In this document: positions 50,352 to 58,425 of the stretch, in pieces
How positions within the stretch are numbered: position 1 is the first letter of the stretch
Layout of the letters: every line of letters begins with the position of its first letter
From: Brevibacterium picturae
GTDB lineage: Bacteria; Actinomycetota; Actinomycetes; Actinomycetales; Brevibacteriaceae
DNA: 64,000 bases
NCBI RefSeq assembly: GCF_900105045.1
Contig: NZ_LT629739.1
Span: 3,100,001 to 3,164,000 of the forward strand
Direction of reading: 5' to 3'
Notes under the pieces: generated by a model
The model's input: only the letters and a program-made list of their open reading frames with translations
The model's database searches: none
What the model was told of the DNA's origin: nothing
Made by a program: the position numbers and the translations under genes

Positions 50352-50864
50352 ATGAAAGAGTCATTTTCGGCCCGTATGCGGCGCCTCGCGGCGGAAGCGT
50401 TCAAGTTTCTCACTGTCGGTGGTCTGGGATACATCGTCGACGTGGGACTCTCCAACGTCCTCGCCTACGGCGTGGGATCGATGCCTGCGCTGCTCGAGGG
50501 CAGCCCGATCAAGTCCAAGATCGTCTCCACCATCATCTCGATGATCGTCGTATGGCTGGGCAACAGGCTCTGGACCTATGGGGACCGGACCACGGGTTCG
50601 AATCTGCGCGGCGTCTCGCTCTTCGTCGCGGTCAACATGGCTGGCATGATCATCACCGTCATCCCGCTGGGCGTGACCTGGTACCTGCTCGACATGCGTG
50701 ACCAGCTGACCTACAACATCTCGACGAACATCATCGGCGTCGGCCTGGCCATGATCTTCCGCTTCTACGCCTACCGCACGTGGGTGTTCAAAGAAGCATC
50801 TCCCGACGCCGAGGTGGTCGTCGAGATGGACGAACCGAGCACCGTTCCCGACGACCGGAAGTAA
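50352..50864 (+). CDS. GtrA-family membrane protein (sugar-lipid flippase)
   Basis: The 170-aa protein has four helices and GtrA features: EAFKFLTVGGLGYIVDVGLS, IVVWLGNRLWTYGDR and RFYAYRTWVFKE. GtrA proteins move polyprenyl-phosphate sugar across the membrane. TAGACT (50335-50340) lies 11 nt from ATG 50352; GTG 50343 is an alternative. It is 70 bp after the GT-C-like gene on the same strand. Confidence 0.85.
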   Translation: MKESFSARMRRLAAEAFKFLTVGGLGYIVDVGLSNVLAYGVGSMPALLEGSPIKSKIVSTIISMIVVWLGNRLWTYGDRTTGSNLRGVSLFVAVNMAGMIITVIPLGVTWYLLDMRDQLTYNISTNIIGVGLAMIFRFYAYRTWVFKEASPDAEVVVEMDEPSTVPDDRK

Positions 50865-50912
50865 GGTTGCCGCGCCGACTGCCGCGCCGACTGCCGTGCC
50901 GACTTCATCGAG

Positions 50913-50972
50913 ACAACGGTGGAGCTTCGTGACACCTGTGCGTGCACAGGTGGTTCGGCGCTCCAGCGTCGT
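50913..50972. repeat. 60-bp symmetric palindromic element, copy A
   Basis: Arms ACAACG/CGTCGT, GGAGC/GCTCC and ACCTGTG/CACAGGT nest around a 4-nt centre CGTG. Copy B (53133-53192) has the same layout and length. It lies 48 bp after the GtrA stop. Confidence 0.75.
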
Positions 50973-51010
50973 CTCGACGGAAGCTGAGATAACCAGAGAG
51001 GAACAGAGCA

Positions 51011-51373
51011 ATGAGTGAAAAAGCCACGACCATTGATGAGTATCTGGAGGGGATTGATCCGGCTTTCCGGGCGGAGCTCGAACGGATTCGCGCACTTGTG
51101 ACAGAGCTCGTTCCGAGTGTGGACGAGACGATGAGCTACAGCATGCCGACGCTGAAGTACAAGGGTCGTGCCCTGGTCTACTTCACTGCCTCGAAGAAGC
51201 ACATGAGCCTGTTCCCCTCGTGCTGGGCGATCGAAGAGTTCAAGGACCGGCTGGAGGACTACAAAACCACTGTGCACGCGATTCAGTTCACGTTGGCAAA
51301 GCCACTGCCTACCGAACTGGTCGAGGACCTCGTTCGCTACCACGCACTCCAGATTGACGAAAACCGGCAATGA
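51011..51373 (+). CDS. DUF1801-family (YdhG/Fra-like) small protein
   Basis: The 120-aa protein has the YdhG/DUF1801 pattern: TIDEYLEGIDPAFRAELERI, VDETMSYSMPTLKYKGRALV and FTASKKHMSLFPS. The Bacillus Fra protein of the group is an iron-trafficking factor. GAGAGGA precedes ATG 51011. It sits between copies of the 60-bp palindromic element. Confidence 0.85.
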   Translation: MSEKATTIDEYLEGIDPAFRAELERIRALVTELVPSVDETMSYSMPTLKYKGRALVYFTASKKHMSLFPSCWAIEEFKDRLEDYKTTVHAIQFTLAKPLPTELVEDLVRYHALQIDENRQ

Positions 51374-51629
51374 CCAGCTCCCACATGGCCCTCCGCTGAG
51401 AAACAGGAGATCCCAACGTCGCGCGTCGGCTGGTCGGGATTGAAATGAGGGATTCATATCCCCAACCACCTGTGATCTAACGTGCACACGGTCAGCGTCG
51501 CCTGGTGACTCTGGTGGAATTCGGAGTCGCTGCTGACCCTCGGGAAGCGGCCGAACAGGGCGCCTTCTGACCACAAGGCAGCTGATCATTTCTGATCTTC
51601 AGTACAGGAAGCCCCGGCAGAATAGACCC

Positions 51630-52217
51630 ATGACCGCGCTCCAGCCAATCCCACTGGTCCTGCTTGCAGGCGTGCCGGGGGCTGGAAAGACCGAAGCGCT
51701 GAAGATGATCAGCAAGCAGGCTCCATGGGTCCGCATCTCTGATTCGGAGACGGTACGTTCCCGGCTGAGCAACTACGTGCCTTGGCTGCCGTATACGATG
51801 AGCCGGCCTGTCGTCCACACGATAGGTCACTTCGCGGCACTGTTTCAGGTTCTTCGGCGAGACAGGGGTCCGCTTATCGTGCACGACCCGGGAACTCGTC
51901 ATTGGAGCCGCCGTCTCTTACTGCGCTTAGCGCTTCTCCGAGGTCATAGACCAGTCGCCGTTTACATTGACATCGATCGCGAATCCGCAATTCTTGGCCA
52001 GGTGAGGCGCGGTCGTGCCGTCAGACATCAAGCGTTCGAGCGACATTGGCGGCATTGGGTCGAATTGCGCAAGGCGATTCTTGCTGGCGTCGAGCCTTCC
52101 CCGGGTGAGCGATGGCCGCGAATGATGCTCTCCAGCCGCGATTCGGCCGTAGACGACCTGCACCAGCTGCTGGATTCCACCGATTGTGGCCAGGAACTCC
52201 AAGCAGATCGAACTTAG
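51630..52217 (+). CDS. P-loop kinase-like protein (AAA_33/zeta-toxin type)
   Basis: The 195-aa protein has Walker A LAGVPGAGKTEALKM, DSETVRSRL (the D of the P-loop kinase site), PLIVHDPGTRHWSRRLLLRL and YIDIDRESAILGQVRRGR (the LID/Arg region). It resembles small nucleotide or sugar kinases and zeta toxins. CAGAAT is 6 nt before ATG 51630, so it is probably leaderless. Substrate unknown; a zeta-toxin role would require a partner, which I do not see. Confidence 0.65.
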   Translation: MTALQPIPLVLLAGVPGAGKTEALKMISKQAPWVRISDSETVRSRLSNYVPWLPYTMSRPVVHTIGHFAALFQVLRRDRGPLIVHDPGTRHWSRRLLLRLALLRGHRPVAVYIDIDRESAILGQVRRGRAVRHQAFERHWRHWVELRKAILAGVEPSPGERWPRMMLSSRDSAVDDLHQLLDSTDCGQELQADRT

Positions 52218-52373
52218 TCCACTGAGCTGTCGTCATCTCTCCAGGCTCAATTTCGACAACTGGGCTGAACGCATCGCCTCAAGCTCGGCTGATGACCCTG
52301 TCGTAGAGGTCTGCTACTTCCTCAACCGCCGGTAGGCCCGAACTCGCAACGGTTCGATCCCGAGAATGCCGAC

Positions 52374-53105
52374 GTGGTCCTGCGCCTGCTCTGGCGCGAT
52401 CATCTCGACGTCGAGCAGGGCCGGCGTGGCCCGCGCCGGAAGCTCAGCGTCGATCAGGTCATCGATGCTGCGATCGTTCTCGCCGACGCGGACGGGCTCG
52501 AGGCGCTCTCGATGCGCAAGGTCGCCGAGGCGGTCGGAGTCTCGGTCATGTCCCTGTACAGCTATGTGCCGCACCGGTCAGGTCTGATCGGGCTCATGGT
52601 GGACAAGGTCATCGGCCGCAGTCCGCGGCCCGAGCATTCGGGGTCGTTGGCGGACCGGGTGCGCACCTTCTCGGAAATTCTCTGGGACGAGTATCACCGG
52701 CATCCATGGCTGGTCGATGCACAGTCACACCGGCCGTGGATCGGGCCTGAGATCTCCGCCCGCTATGAGTGGGCGCTCGAGGCCTTCGAAGGCACGGGCC
52801 TCGACGACATCGCCATGGACCACACGGTCTCACTCATCGAATCGCATGCCTCGGCCAGCGCGGCCGGCAGCATCAATGCGCAGAGACTCATGGAAGGTTC
52901 GGGTGTCAGCGACGTCGAGTGGTGGGACGCCAATGCTCCGCTGCTCGAGCTGGTGATGCCCGCAGGCTCTTTCCCCATCTCCAGCAGGGTCGGGTCAGCA
53001 GTGGGGGAGAAGTACCAGGCGGTGACCAGTCATAGGGCGATCTACGAATACGGGTTGGAGACCATCATCCTCGGTGTGGAGGCTCAGCTACAGAGCCGCG
53101 CCTGA
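52374..53105 (+). CDS. TetR-family transcriptional regulator
   Basis: The 243-aa protein has a TetR HTH: LSVDQVIDAAIVLADADGLEAL then RKVAEAVGVSVMSLYSYVPH, with the C-terminal effector domain typical of the TetR_C group of actinobacteria (SLADRVRTFSEILWDEYHRHP). GTG 52374 is the only start after the upstream stop; a longer N-terminus is not open. Its target is not evident, since no divergent gene is adjacent. Copy B of the 60-bp element lies 28 bp after its stop. Confidence 0.8.
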   Translation: MVLRLLWRDHLDVEQGRRGPRRKLSVDQVIDAAIVLADADGLEALSMRKVAEAVGVSVMSLYSYVPHRSGLIGLMVDKVIGRSPRPEHSGSLADRVRTFSEILWDEYHRHPWLVDAQSHRPWIGPEISARYEWALEAFEGTGLDDIAMDHTVSLIESHASASAAGSINAQRLMEGSGVSDVEWWDANAPLLELVMPAGSFPISSRVGSAVGEKYQAVTSHRAIYEYGLETIILGVEAQLQSRA

Positions 53106-53132
53106 GGCTACCGACCGCACAGCTTTATCGGC

Positions 53133-53192
53133 ACAACGGTGGAGCTTCGAGACACCTGTGCGTGCACCGTTGGCTCGGCGCTCCAGCGTTGT
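53133..53192. repeat. 60-bp symmetric palindromic element, copy B
   Basis: Same layout as 50913-50972 at an offset of 2220 bp. Outer arms ACAACG/CGTTGT and GGAGC/GCTCC are perfect here; the inner arm pair is mismatched. Flanking bases 53123-53132 also match. Confidence 0.75.
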
Positions 53193-53235
53193 CGCGGCGC
53201 GAAGTGACCAAGTGGCCCCGCGCGAAGCGGCCTCG

Positions 53236-54507
53236 TCAGCGCAGCGTGCGCAGCTTCCTGTAGGCACGGACCACTGGGGTGGGCGCAATTGTTCGCAGCT
53301 CGGCGCGGATGAGCAGACGTTTCTGCTTCCACACAGCGCTGCGCCGGTTCGGCAGCTGACCTTCCCTGGCTCGTGTGGCCAGCAGGCTCAGATGATGACG
53401 CAGTCTTCCCTCGTCGACATGGAAGTAATTCTCAGCCAACCACGCCGAGGTGGGGAAGCCGATGTCCCCAGCCGCCACCTCGGCGAGGGTGCCGGTGGCG
53501 CCGGATTCGGCGAAGGCCTCATTGAGCAGGGCCCTGTCGAAGCCGAAGTCCGAGATCAGCAGGGTGGGGATGCCACGGTCGAAGGACTCCAGAGCAGCCG
53601 TCGATGACACTGTCACCAGGGCTGATCCGGGCACGAGGAACTCGTCGAGAGGACCATAGCCGAGGCCGATGAGGTCGGCGCCATCAAAGCCCTGCTTGCG
53701 CAGAGAATCGAGGATGTCGAAGTACGAGTGCTGTTCATGGTGGGTTTCGTGCTCCCCGGGCCGGGACCGCATTTTGATGACCACGCTCGAGTTTTGGTGG
53801 TGCGAGGCGAAGCCAGCGAGGGCACGCACGATCGCTTCACGATCGGCCAGAGTTTCGGGCACCTTGGCCTGCGGAGCGAAGACGAGAGTCTGGGGGACGT
53901 CGTCAGGCATGGGCAGCGAGTGTGCACCCGCGGCGGCGGGCTGCTCGACGTCCTCAGCGACGGCGAGCTGCGGGATCCCGAGTGAGCGCAGCATCGGCAG
54001 GCGGGCCAGGTAGATCTCACAAGGCACCTGCGTGAGTGCACTGACCTGGGTGTACTGGGCCACCTCGGCGAAGGAATGGGCAATGAACGCGTCCATCAGA
54101 CGGCGATAATTCATGCCTTTGGTGCTGGCAGGAAGGCCCATGCCGGGAAGGCCCGAGACCAGGGCCGGGCGGTGCTCGAGCAGGTGCGCGGTGAGGAAGA
54201 GCTGAGCGACGATCGGGCCGGTGGCGGCACCGAGGACGATGTCGGCGTGATGGTCGGTGATGATGCGGGCCAGATCGGTGCGGGTCACGACAGGGATGCG
54301 GCGGCCGGCCCAGGCGGTGCCGGCGACGGCGTGGGTGATCTGCTCGTCGGTGGGCAGGATCGGGCTGTCGATGAGGTAGACGTGGGCCTCGACGCCGGGC
54401 AGGGAACTCAGCAGCCGGGTCGCCCATTTGAGGTAGGACTCGGAGTCGGAGACGGAGACGATGCGGATTGGTACGTCCGAGCGCGATGGTGGTTCAGGTA
54501 TCGACAT
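53236..54507 (-). CDS. DUF6716-family putative glycosyltransferase
   Basis: The 423-aa protein has the features of DUF6716: RIVSVSDSESYLKWATRLL, VLGAATGPIVAQLF, LVSGLPGMGLPAS, a GT-B-like core with QTLVFAPQAKVPETL, and a late VTVSSTAALESFDRGIP, a CDP/UDP-type diphosphate-recognition pattern. It occurs in actinobacteria beside capsule genes. ATG 54507 overlaps the previous gene by 14 bp, so it is coupled. It probably adds a sugar to the nonulosonate polymer; the linkage cannot be read. Confidence 0.75.
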   Translation of the reverse strand: MSIPEPPSRSDVPIRIVSVSDSESYLKWATRLLSSLPGVEAHVYLIDSPILPTDEQITHAVAGTAWAGRRIPVVTRTDLARIITDHHADIVLGAATGPIVAQLFLTAHLLEHRPALVSGLPGMGLPASTKGMNYRRLMDAFIAHSFAEVAQYTQVSALTQVPCEIYLARLPMLRSLGIPQLAVAEDVEQPAAAGAHSLPMPDDVPQTLVFAPQAKVPETLADREAIVRALAGFASHHQNSSVVIKMRSRPGEHETHHEQHSYFDILDSLRKQGFDGADLIGLGYGPLDEFLVPGSALVTVSSTAALESFDRGIPTLLISDFGFDRALLNEAFAESGATGTLAEVAAGDIGFPTSAWLAENYFHVDEGRLRHHLSLLATRAREGQLPNRRSAVWKQKRLLIRAELRTIAPTPVVRAYRKLRTLR

Positions 54508-55690
54508 CTGCCTTGACCGATTGGGCATTGAGGGACTTACGCAGACTATCGGCTGAGGCACCGGTCCACCATTCCGGCGGAATCTCGGTGACGGCGATCG
54601 TCACGTCCGGGTTGAGCGTGGCCAGGGAGATCGCTGCGGTGCTGGGCAGACTGCGGATGGTGGAGTTCGGCGGCAGATTCACCAGGCGCAGCTCGATCGG
54701 CAGACCGACGTGTTTGATGCGCACACGTTCGTCGCGGTCGAGCTCGGCGAGGAATTCGTCGGTCTCGCGGCGGTGCGGGTAATAAGTGATGGGACCGTGG
54801 GCCATGAGCTCGTCGAGCCAGGCGCGGTAGGAGTCTTCGTGGATCAGTCCGTCGGCGACCAGGGCCGAGCCGATGACCGGGTTGTCCCTGGGGTGGCTGC
54901 CGCCGGTGGGCAAGGTCTGCAGATGCTTGAACTTGTGACGGGTGATCTCCGCGCCGGTTTTCAGGAAGGCCTTGCGCATGGTCTTCGACACCGGCAGCGC
55001 GGTATGCCAACGCAGCTTCCCGGCCGGAGCCAAGCCGCGCAGACGGTCAGCGACATGTGCGGCCATCACCGCACGTGAGGCCTTGAGCTTCTGCCGCGGG
55101 CGCACCAGGGGTCCGCGCTTGGCGGTGAGGATCTCGATGGTCGAGTAGGTGGCCAGGCCGTCGTCGAGGATGACGACCTCGGGCATGCGCCTCTCGAGGT
55201 AGGCCAGCGAAAGTGCCTTGTGGACCTGCCCGGAGCAGGCATCGCCGATGTAGATGCGATCGAAGGTCTGCTTGCGCAGGATTCCGGGCTTGGCACCGAC
55301 ACGTTCGAGGGAGACGCGCTTCGGCAGCCAGGCGGGATCGAAGGCGTCGAGGAACGAGGTCATTCCCTTCGCATTGGCGCGAGCACGGATGAGCAGGTCC
55401 TCATCGGGGTCGTGTGTCTCGAGTGCGGAGAGGAACTGGAGGGGCGACTCGACGAAAGCGATCGAAGTCAGTCGAATCTTCTTCGCCTGCTTGGCCGGAC
55501 TCTTCTGCGCCTCAGCTGCCTGGCCTGGGGCCTGCTGCGCGGGGGCTTCTGCATCCTGCGTGAGAGTCATTGTGACCTCGTCTTTCTTCGGGCCTGACTT
55601 CTTCTTGGCTGACTGCTTCTCGCTCGACTTCTTCTTCGTCGAATTCTTCTTGGCGGAGCTCTTCTTGGAAGCGCCCTTCTTGGCCATCAT
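54494..55690 (-). CDS. Sialyltransferase-like glycosyltransferase (GT52-like) with Lys-rich tail
   Basis: The 398-aa protein opens with a ~45-residue Lys/Ser/Ala-rich tail, then a GT-B-like domain: IAFVESPLQFLSALE, VVILDDGLATYSTIEIL, ITYYPHRRETDEFL and NLPPNSTIRSLPSTAAISLATLNP. These resemble GT52-type sialyltransferases. ATG 55690 forms TGATG with the preceding polysialyltransferase stop. In this setting it could transfer the CMP-activated sugar. The Lys-rich tail is unusual. Confidence 0.55.
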   Translation of the reverse strand: MMAKKGASKKSSAKKNSTKKKSSEKQSAKKKSGPKKDEVTMTLTQDAEAPAQQAPGQAAEAQKSPAKQAKKIRLTSIAFVESPLQFLSALETHDPDEDLLIRARANAKGMTSFLDAFDPAWLPKRVSLERVGAKPGILRKQTFDRIYIGDACSGQVHKALSLAYLERRMPEVVILDDGLATYSTIEILTAKRGPLVRPRQKLKASRAVMAAHVADRLRGLAPAGKLRWHTALPVSKTMRKAFLKTGAEITRHKFKHLQTLPTGGSHPRDNPVIGSALVADGLIHEDSYRAWLDELMAHGPITYYPHRRETDEFLAELDRDERVRIKHVGLPIELRLVNLPPNSTIRSLPSTAAISLATLNPDVTIAVTEIPPEWWTGASADSLRKSLNAQSVKADVDT

Positions 55691-57228
55691 CACTCTGGCT
55701 CCGATCTGCGTTTCGGTCCCAGCTTCGACCTCAGCCTCGACCCCACTCCTGAGTTCATTGCCGAGTCCAGTCGCGAGCTCAGCCTCGAATTCACCTGCGG
55801 GACGAGCTTCGCGCCGTCGATGGAGATTCCGTAGGTTCGCAGTGTGCGCTGCGTCCGCTTGGCCTGTGTGCGCAGGCGTCGCTTCGCCGAGCTCAAACCC
55901 TTGCGGTGCGGTGGAATCTCCAATTGTCCGGGCAGGTCCAGCTTCGTCAGGCGCTTGCGCTTGAAGTACTTCATGTCCTCCCCGCCGACGGCAGATTCGA
56001 GGAAGTCGATTGCACTGTCTCGCAGATACGAGGCCGTTTCGGACTGCATGCAGTAGGTGACCGCATCGATGAGCGGCCCCAGGTCCTTCGTGCCGATTGA
56101 GGCCCCACCGGCACCGGACTCCGCGTTCGCCGATCCGGGACCCACCTCGGCGAGGTCACCTGGCAGGACGTAGCCGCCCGTGTGAAGGGCATCGACGATG
56201 GTCAGCGGGATCCGGTTGCTGTTCTGGTACGGCGCCAGGGCGTGAAGCATCATCGAGGTTCCGATGGCGGCAGTGGCGGTGCCGAACAGAGCCCGAGCGG
56301 TCGCCAGCCCGGTCGAGTAGCAGGACACGACCAGCTGTGGTCGGGTGGTGGCGATGACGATCTCGGCCAGCAGCGGGACGTCGGCGAGCACGAACTCCAG
56401 TCCCAGTTCGTGACTGCGTTGGCGCAATGGTTCGATCGTCGTCCGCGCCGAGGTGGGGTGCGGTTTGAAGATGACCGTGGACAGTCCCTGCGCTTTGACC
56501 TCATCGATCATCTGCAGGTGCAGTTCCAGCTCCTCCTCGGCGGTGATGAGGTCGATCTGGGCCAGGTACTGACCGAGGACGATCGCAGCGTCGGGAATCG
56601 GATCACCGAGGTTCGCCGCCGCCAACTCGGGGGCCACCTCGGCGGCCATGTCGTCGATGACCGACTTCAGGTCGGTAGGCGGCAGGGCCACACGGTCGGG
56701 GGAGTGCTCGGCGAGCTGACGGGGTGTGATGCCTGGCAGGAGGTCCGTGTAGTAGATCGTGGTCAGCCGCTGGTACTGCGGCAGGGACAGTGGATTGCGG
56801 ATCGGGCCGTAGCTCATCAGCCCATCGGAGTGCACCGAGATCCTCGCGGTGGTGAAGATCTGAGTGAGCACGCCGGCAGGATGGCCGGGCAGGGATTCGA
56901 CGATGAGGTCGAGTGGCTCGTCGTCGGGGATCGTCCATGCCAAGCGCAACGACCGCTGCATGAGCGGGGCGCGTTCGCCGGAGATGCCGAAGGTCTTCGG
57001 ATGGTTGGGCCAGATGGTGGCGTTCCAGTCCACGACGAGATCGAAGAAGGTCAGCAGGCTGGCCGAGCCGGGCATCGCGTCGGCCGCAGGTGTGAGCTCG
57101 GGGGCGAAGGAGTTGTTGGCGACGACGAGGATCCGTCGCCGGCCTGCCTCGCCGAGGCGCCCGGCCCGGATCAGGGCGACGATGTTCGCGAGCTGGTACT
57201 GGGTGGAGATCTGGATGATCTGGGTCAT
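55690..57228 (-). CDS. Polysialyltransferase-like protein (alpha-2,8-polyST family)
   Basis: The 512-aa protein shows the polysialyltransferase pattern: QYQLANIVALIRAGRLGEAG at the N-terminus, STVIFKPHPTSARTTIEPL (the HP motif), then VVSCYSTGLATARALFG (the S/T-rich acceptor motif). Polysialyltransferases polymerise CMP-sialic acid or related sugars. The ATG overlaps the GT2 stop by one base (TGATG). The C-terminus is Arg/Ser-rich. Together with NeuB and NeuA-type genes nearby, polymerisation of a nonulosonic acid is a sound guess. Confidence 0.75.
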   Translation of the reverse strand: MTQIIQISTQYQLANIVALIRAGRLGEAGRRRILVVANNSFAPELTPAADAMPGSASLLTFFDLVVDWNATIWPNHPKTFGISGERAPLMQRSLRLAWTIPDDEPLDLIVESLPGHPAGVLTQIFTTARISVHSDGLMSYGPIRNPLSLPQYQRLTTIYYTDLLPGITPRQLAEHSPDRVALPPTDLKSVIDDMAAEVAPELAAANLGDPIPDAAIVLGQYLAQIDLITAEEELELHLQMIDEVKAQGLSTVIFKPHPTSARTTIEPLRQRSHELGLEFVLADVPLLAEIVIATTRPQLVVSCYSTGLATARALFGTATAAIGTSMMLHALAPYQNSNRIPLTIVDALHTGGYVLPGDLAEVGPGSANAESGAGGASIGTKDLGPLIDAVTYCMQSETASYLRDSAIDFLESAVGGEDMKYFKRKRLTKLDLPGQLEIPPHRKGLSSAKRRLRTQAKRTQRTLRTYGISIDGAKLVPQVNSRLSSRLDSAMNSGVGSRLRSKLGPKRRSEPE

Positions 57229-58199
57229 CAGCGTGCCCTCCTGACGATCGAGTCGATCACGGGCAGTCGGTGCTCCCCGAAGTTGTGCAGGGCCTGGTCG
57301 ATGATGTCGGTGTCGACGCCCTTGAGTGTGTTCACCGCGCCCAGGTTGAGCTTCGACCTGACGTCGTGGGTCATCGAGGTGCCGCGATTGTGGATCTGGA
57401 AGTAGAGGATGGAGAGGAAGTTGCGGACCGCCTTCTGCTCGAAGCGGCGGAACTCCGGCTTCTCCTCGAGCATGGCGAACACGGACCGGAATGCGGGGAT
57501 GAAGTCGAGTTGACGTTCGTCGTAGATCGCCGTCAACGAGGTGGCGCTGCCCTTGCGGTAGCAGAGGCCGGCGGTGTCGACGACGGCGAAGCTGTCGGCC
57601 TCGAGGTGGTGGCGCCACGTCCAGGGGCGGTCCTCGCAGGTGCGCAGATCCGGGTTGAACTCGAGCAGGCCGCGCCGCGCCATGGAGCGGGAGTAGATGC
57701 CTGTCCAGCACTCGGGGAAGTCGACCATCGTCGAGGCATCGTGGGGGAGTATGTAGTTCCTCGGGCGCAGCGCTGTGTTGTGAGTGAAGCAGGGGGCGTT
57801 GCGCAGTTTGCGGTTGAACCCGTTGACGATGAGGTAGTTGGTCTTGACGAAGTCCACGCCCAGACCGGTGATCGCATCCGTCAAGGAACGCAGATGTCCG
57901 GGGGCGTACCAGTCGTCACCGTCGAGATAGGTGATCGTGTCGCCGGTGGCTGCTTCCAGCGCCGTGTTGCGGGCGGTCGAGACTCCGAGCGATTGGGCGT
58001 TGTGGATGTCGACGAGGTTGAGCTGGTCTGCGAATTCGGCGATGACTCCGGCCGTGTCATCGGTGGACCCGTCGTTGACGACGACGACTTCCAGTTCGTC
58101 ACGATCGAAGCGCTGGTTGACCAGACTCTTCAGACTCCCGCCGATCGTATCCTCGGCGTTCTTCGCGGCGATGATGACACTGACGACTGGCGCTGTCAT
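57228..58199 (-). CDS. Glycosyltransferase family 2
   Basis: The 323-aa protein has a GT-A fold: VSVIIAAKNAEDTIGGSLKSL, VVNDGSTDD, TYLDGDDWY (D-x-D) and TCEDRPWTWRHHLEA (catalytic-base region). GAAAGGA precedes ATG 58199. It is the first gene of the four-gene minus-strand operon. It probably builds the linkage or primer of the polymer. Confidence 0.85.
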   Translation of the reverse strand: MTAPVVSVIIAAKNAEDTIGGSLKSLVNQRFDRDELEVVVVNDGSTDDTAGVIAEFADQLNLVDIHNAQSLGVSTARNTALEAATGDTITYLDGDDWYAPGHLRSLTDAITGLGVDFVKTNYLIVNGFNRKLRNAPCFTHNTALRPRNYILPHDASTMVDFPECWTGIYSRSMARRGLLEFNPDLRTCEDRPWTWRHHLEADSFAVVDTAGLCYRKGSATSLTAIYDERQLDFIPAFRSVFAMLEEKPEFRRFEQKAVRNFLSILYFQIHNRGTSMTHDVRSKLNLGAVNTLKGVDTDIIDQALHNFGEHRLPVIDSIVRRAR

Positions 58200-58425
58200 T
58201 GGGTCCTTTCGCGGTGGTGCTCTTGACTCGTGGAGCTCGTGGCGTGCGCTGGTGCTTGCACGCGTTCTCCTGGGCGGACGGGCGGTGTGATTCGCATTCG
58301 ATTGATCCTAAAATTCCTAAGCGAACGGTGGGTTGCGCCGAGGTTGACGCCCCGGACAGCTCGAATTCATCCGGTGTTCGCTTGTCGCCCACAGTCACGT
58401 CGTCGCTCGCCCATAGCCTTGTGCA

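Noticed and set aside
50913..53192. Composite transposon bounded by the 60-bp palindromes
   Set aside because: No transposase, target duplication or inverted orientation is seen; the copies are direct and each trails a gene.
56182..57405. 407-codon plus-strand frame over the polysialyltransferase-like gene
   Set aside because: It is a shadow of the real minus-strand gene and has biased Gly/Arg/Asp composition.
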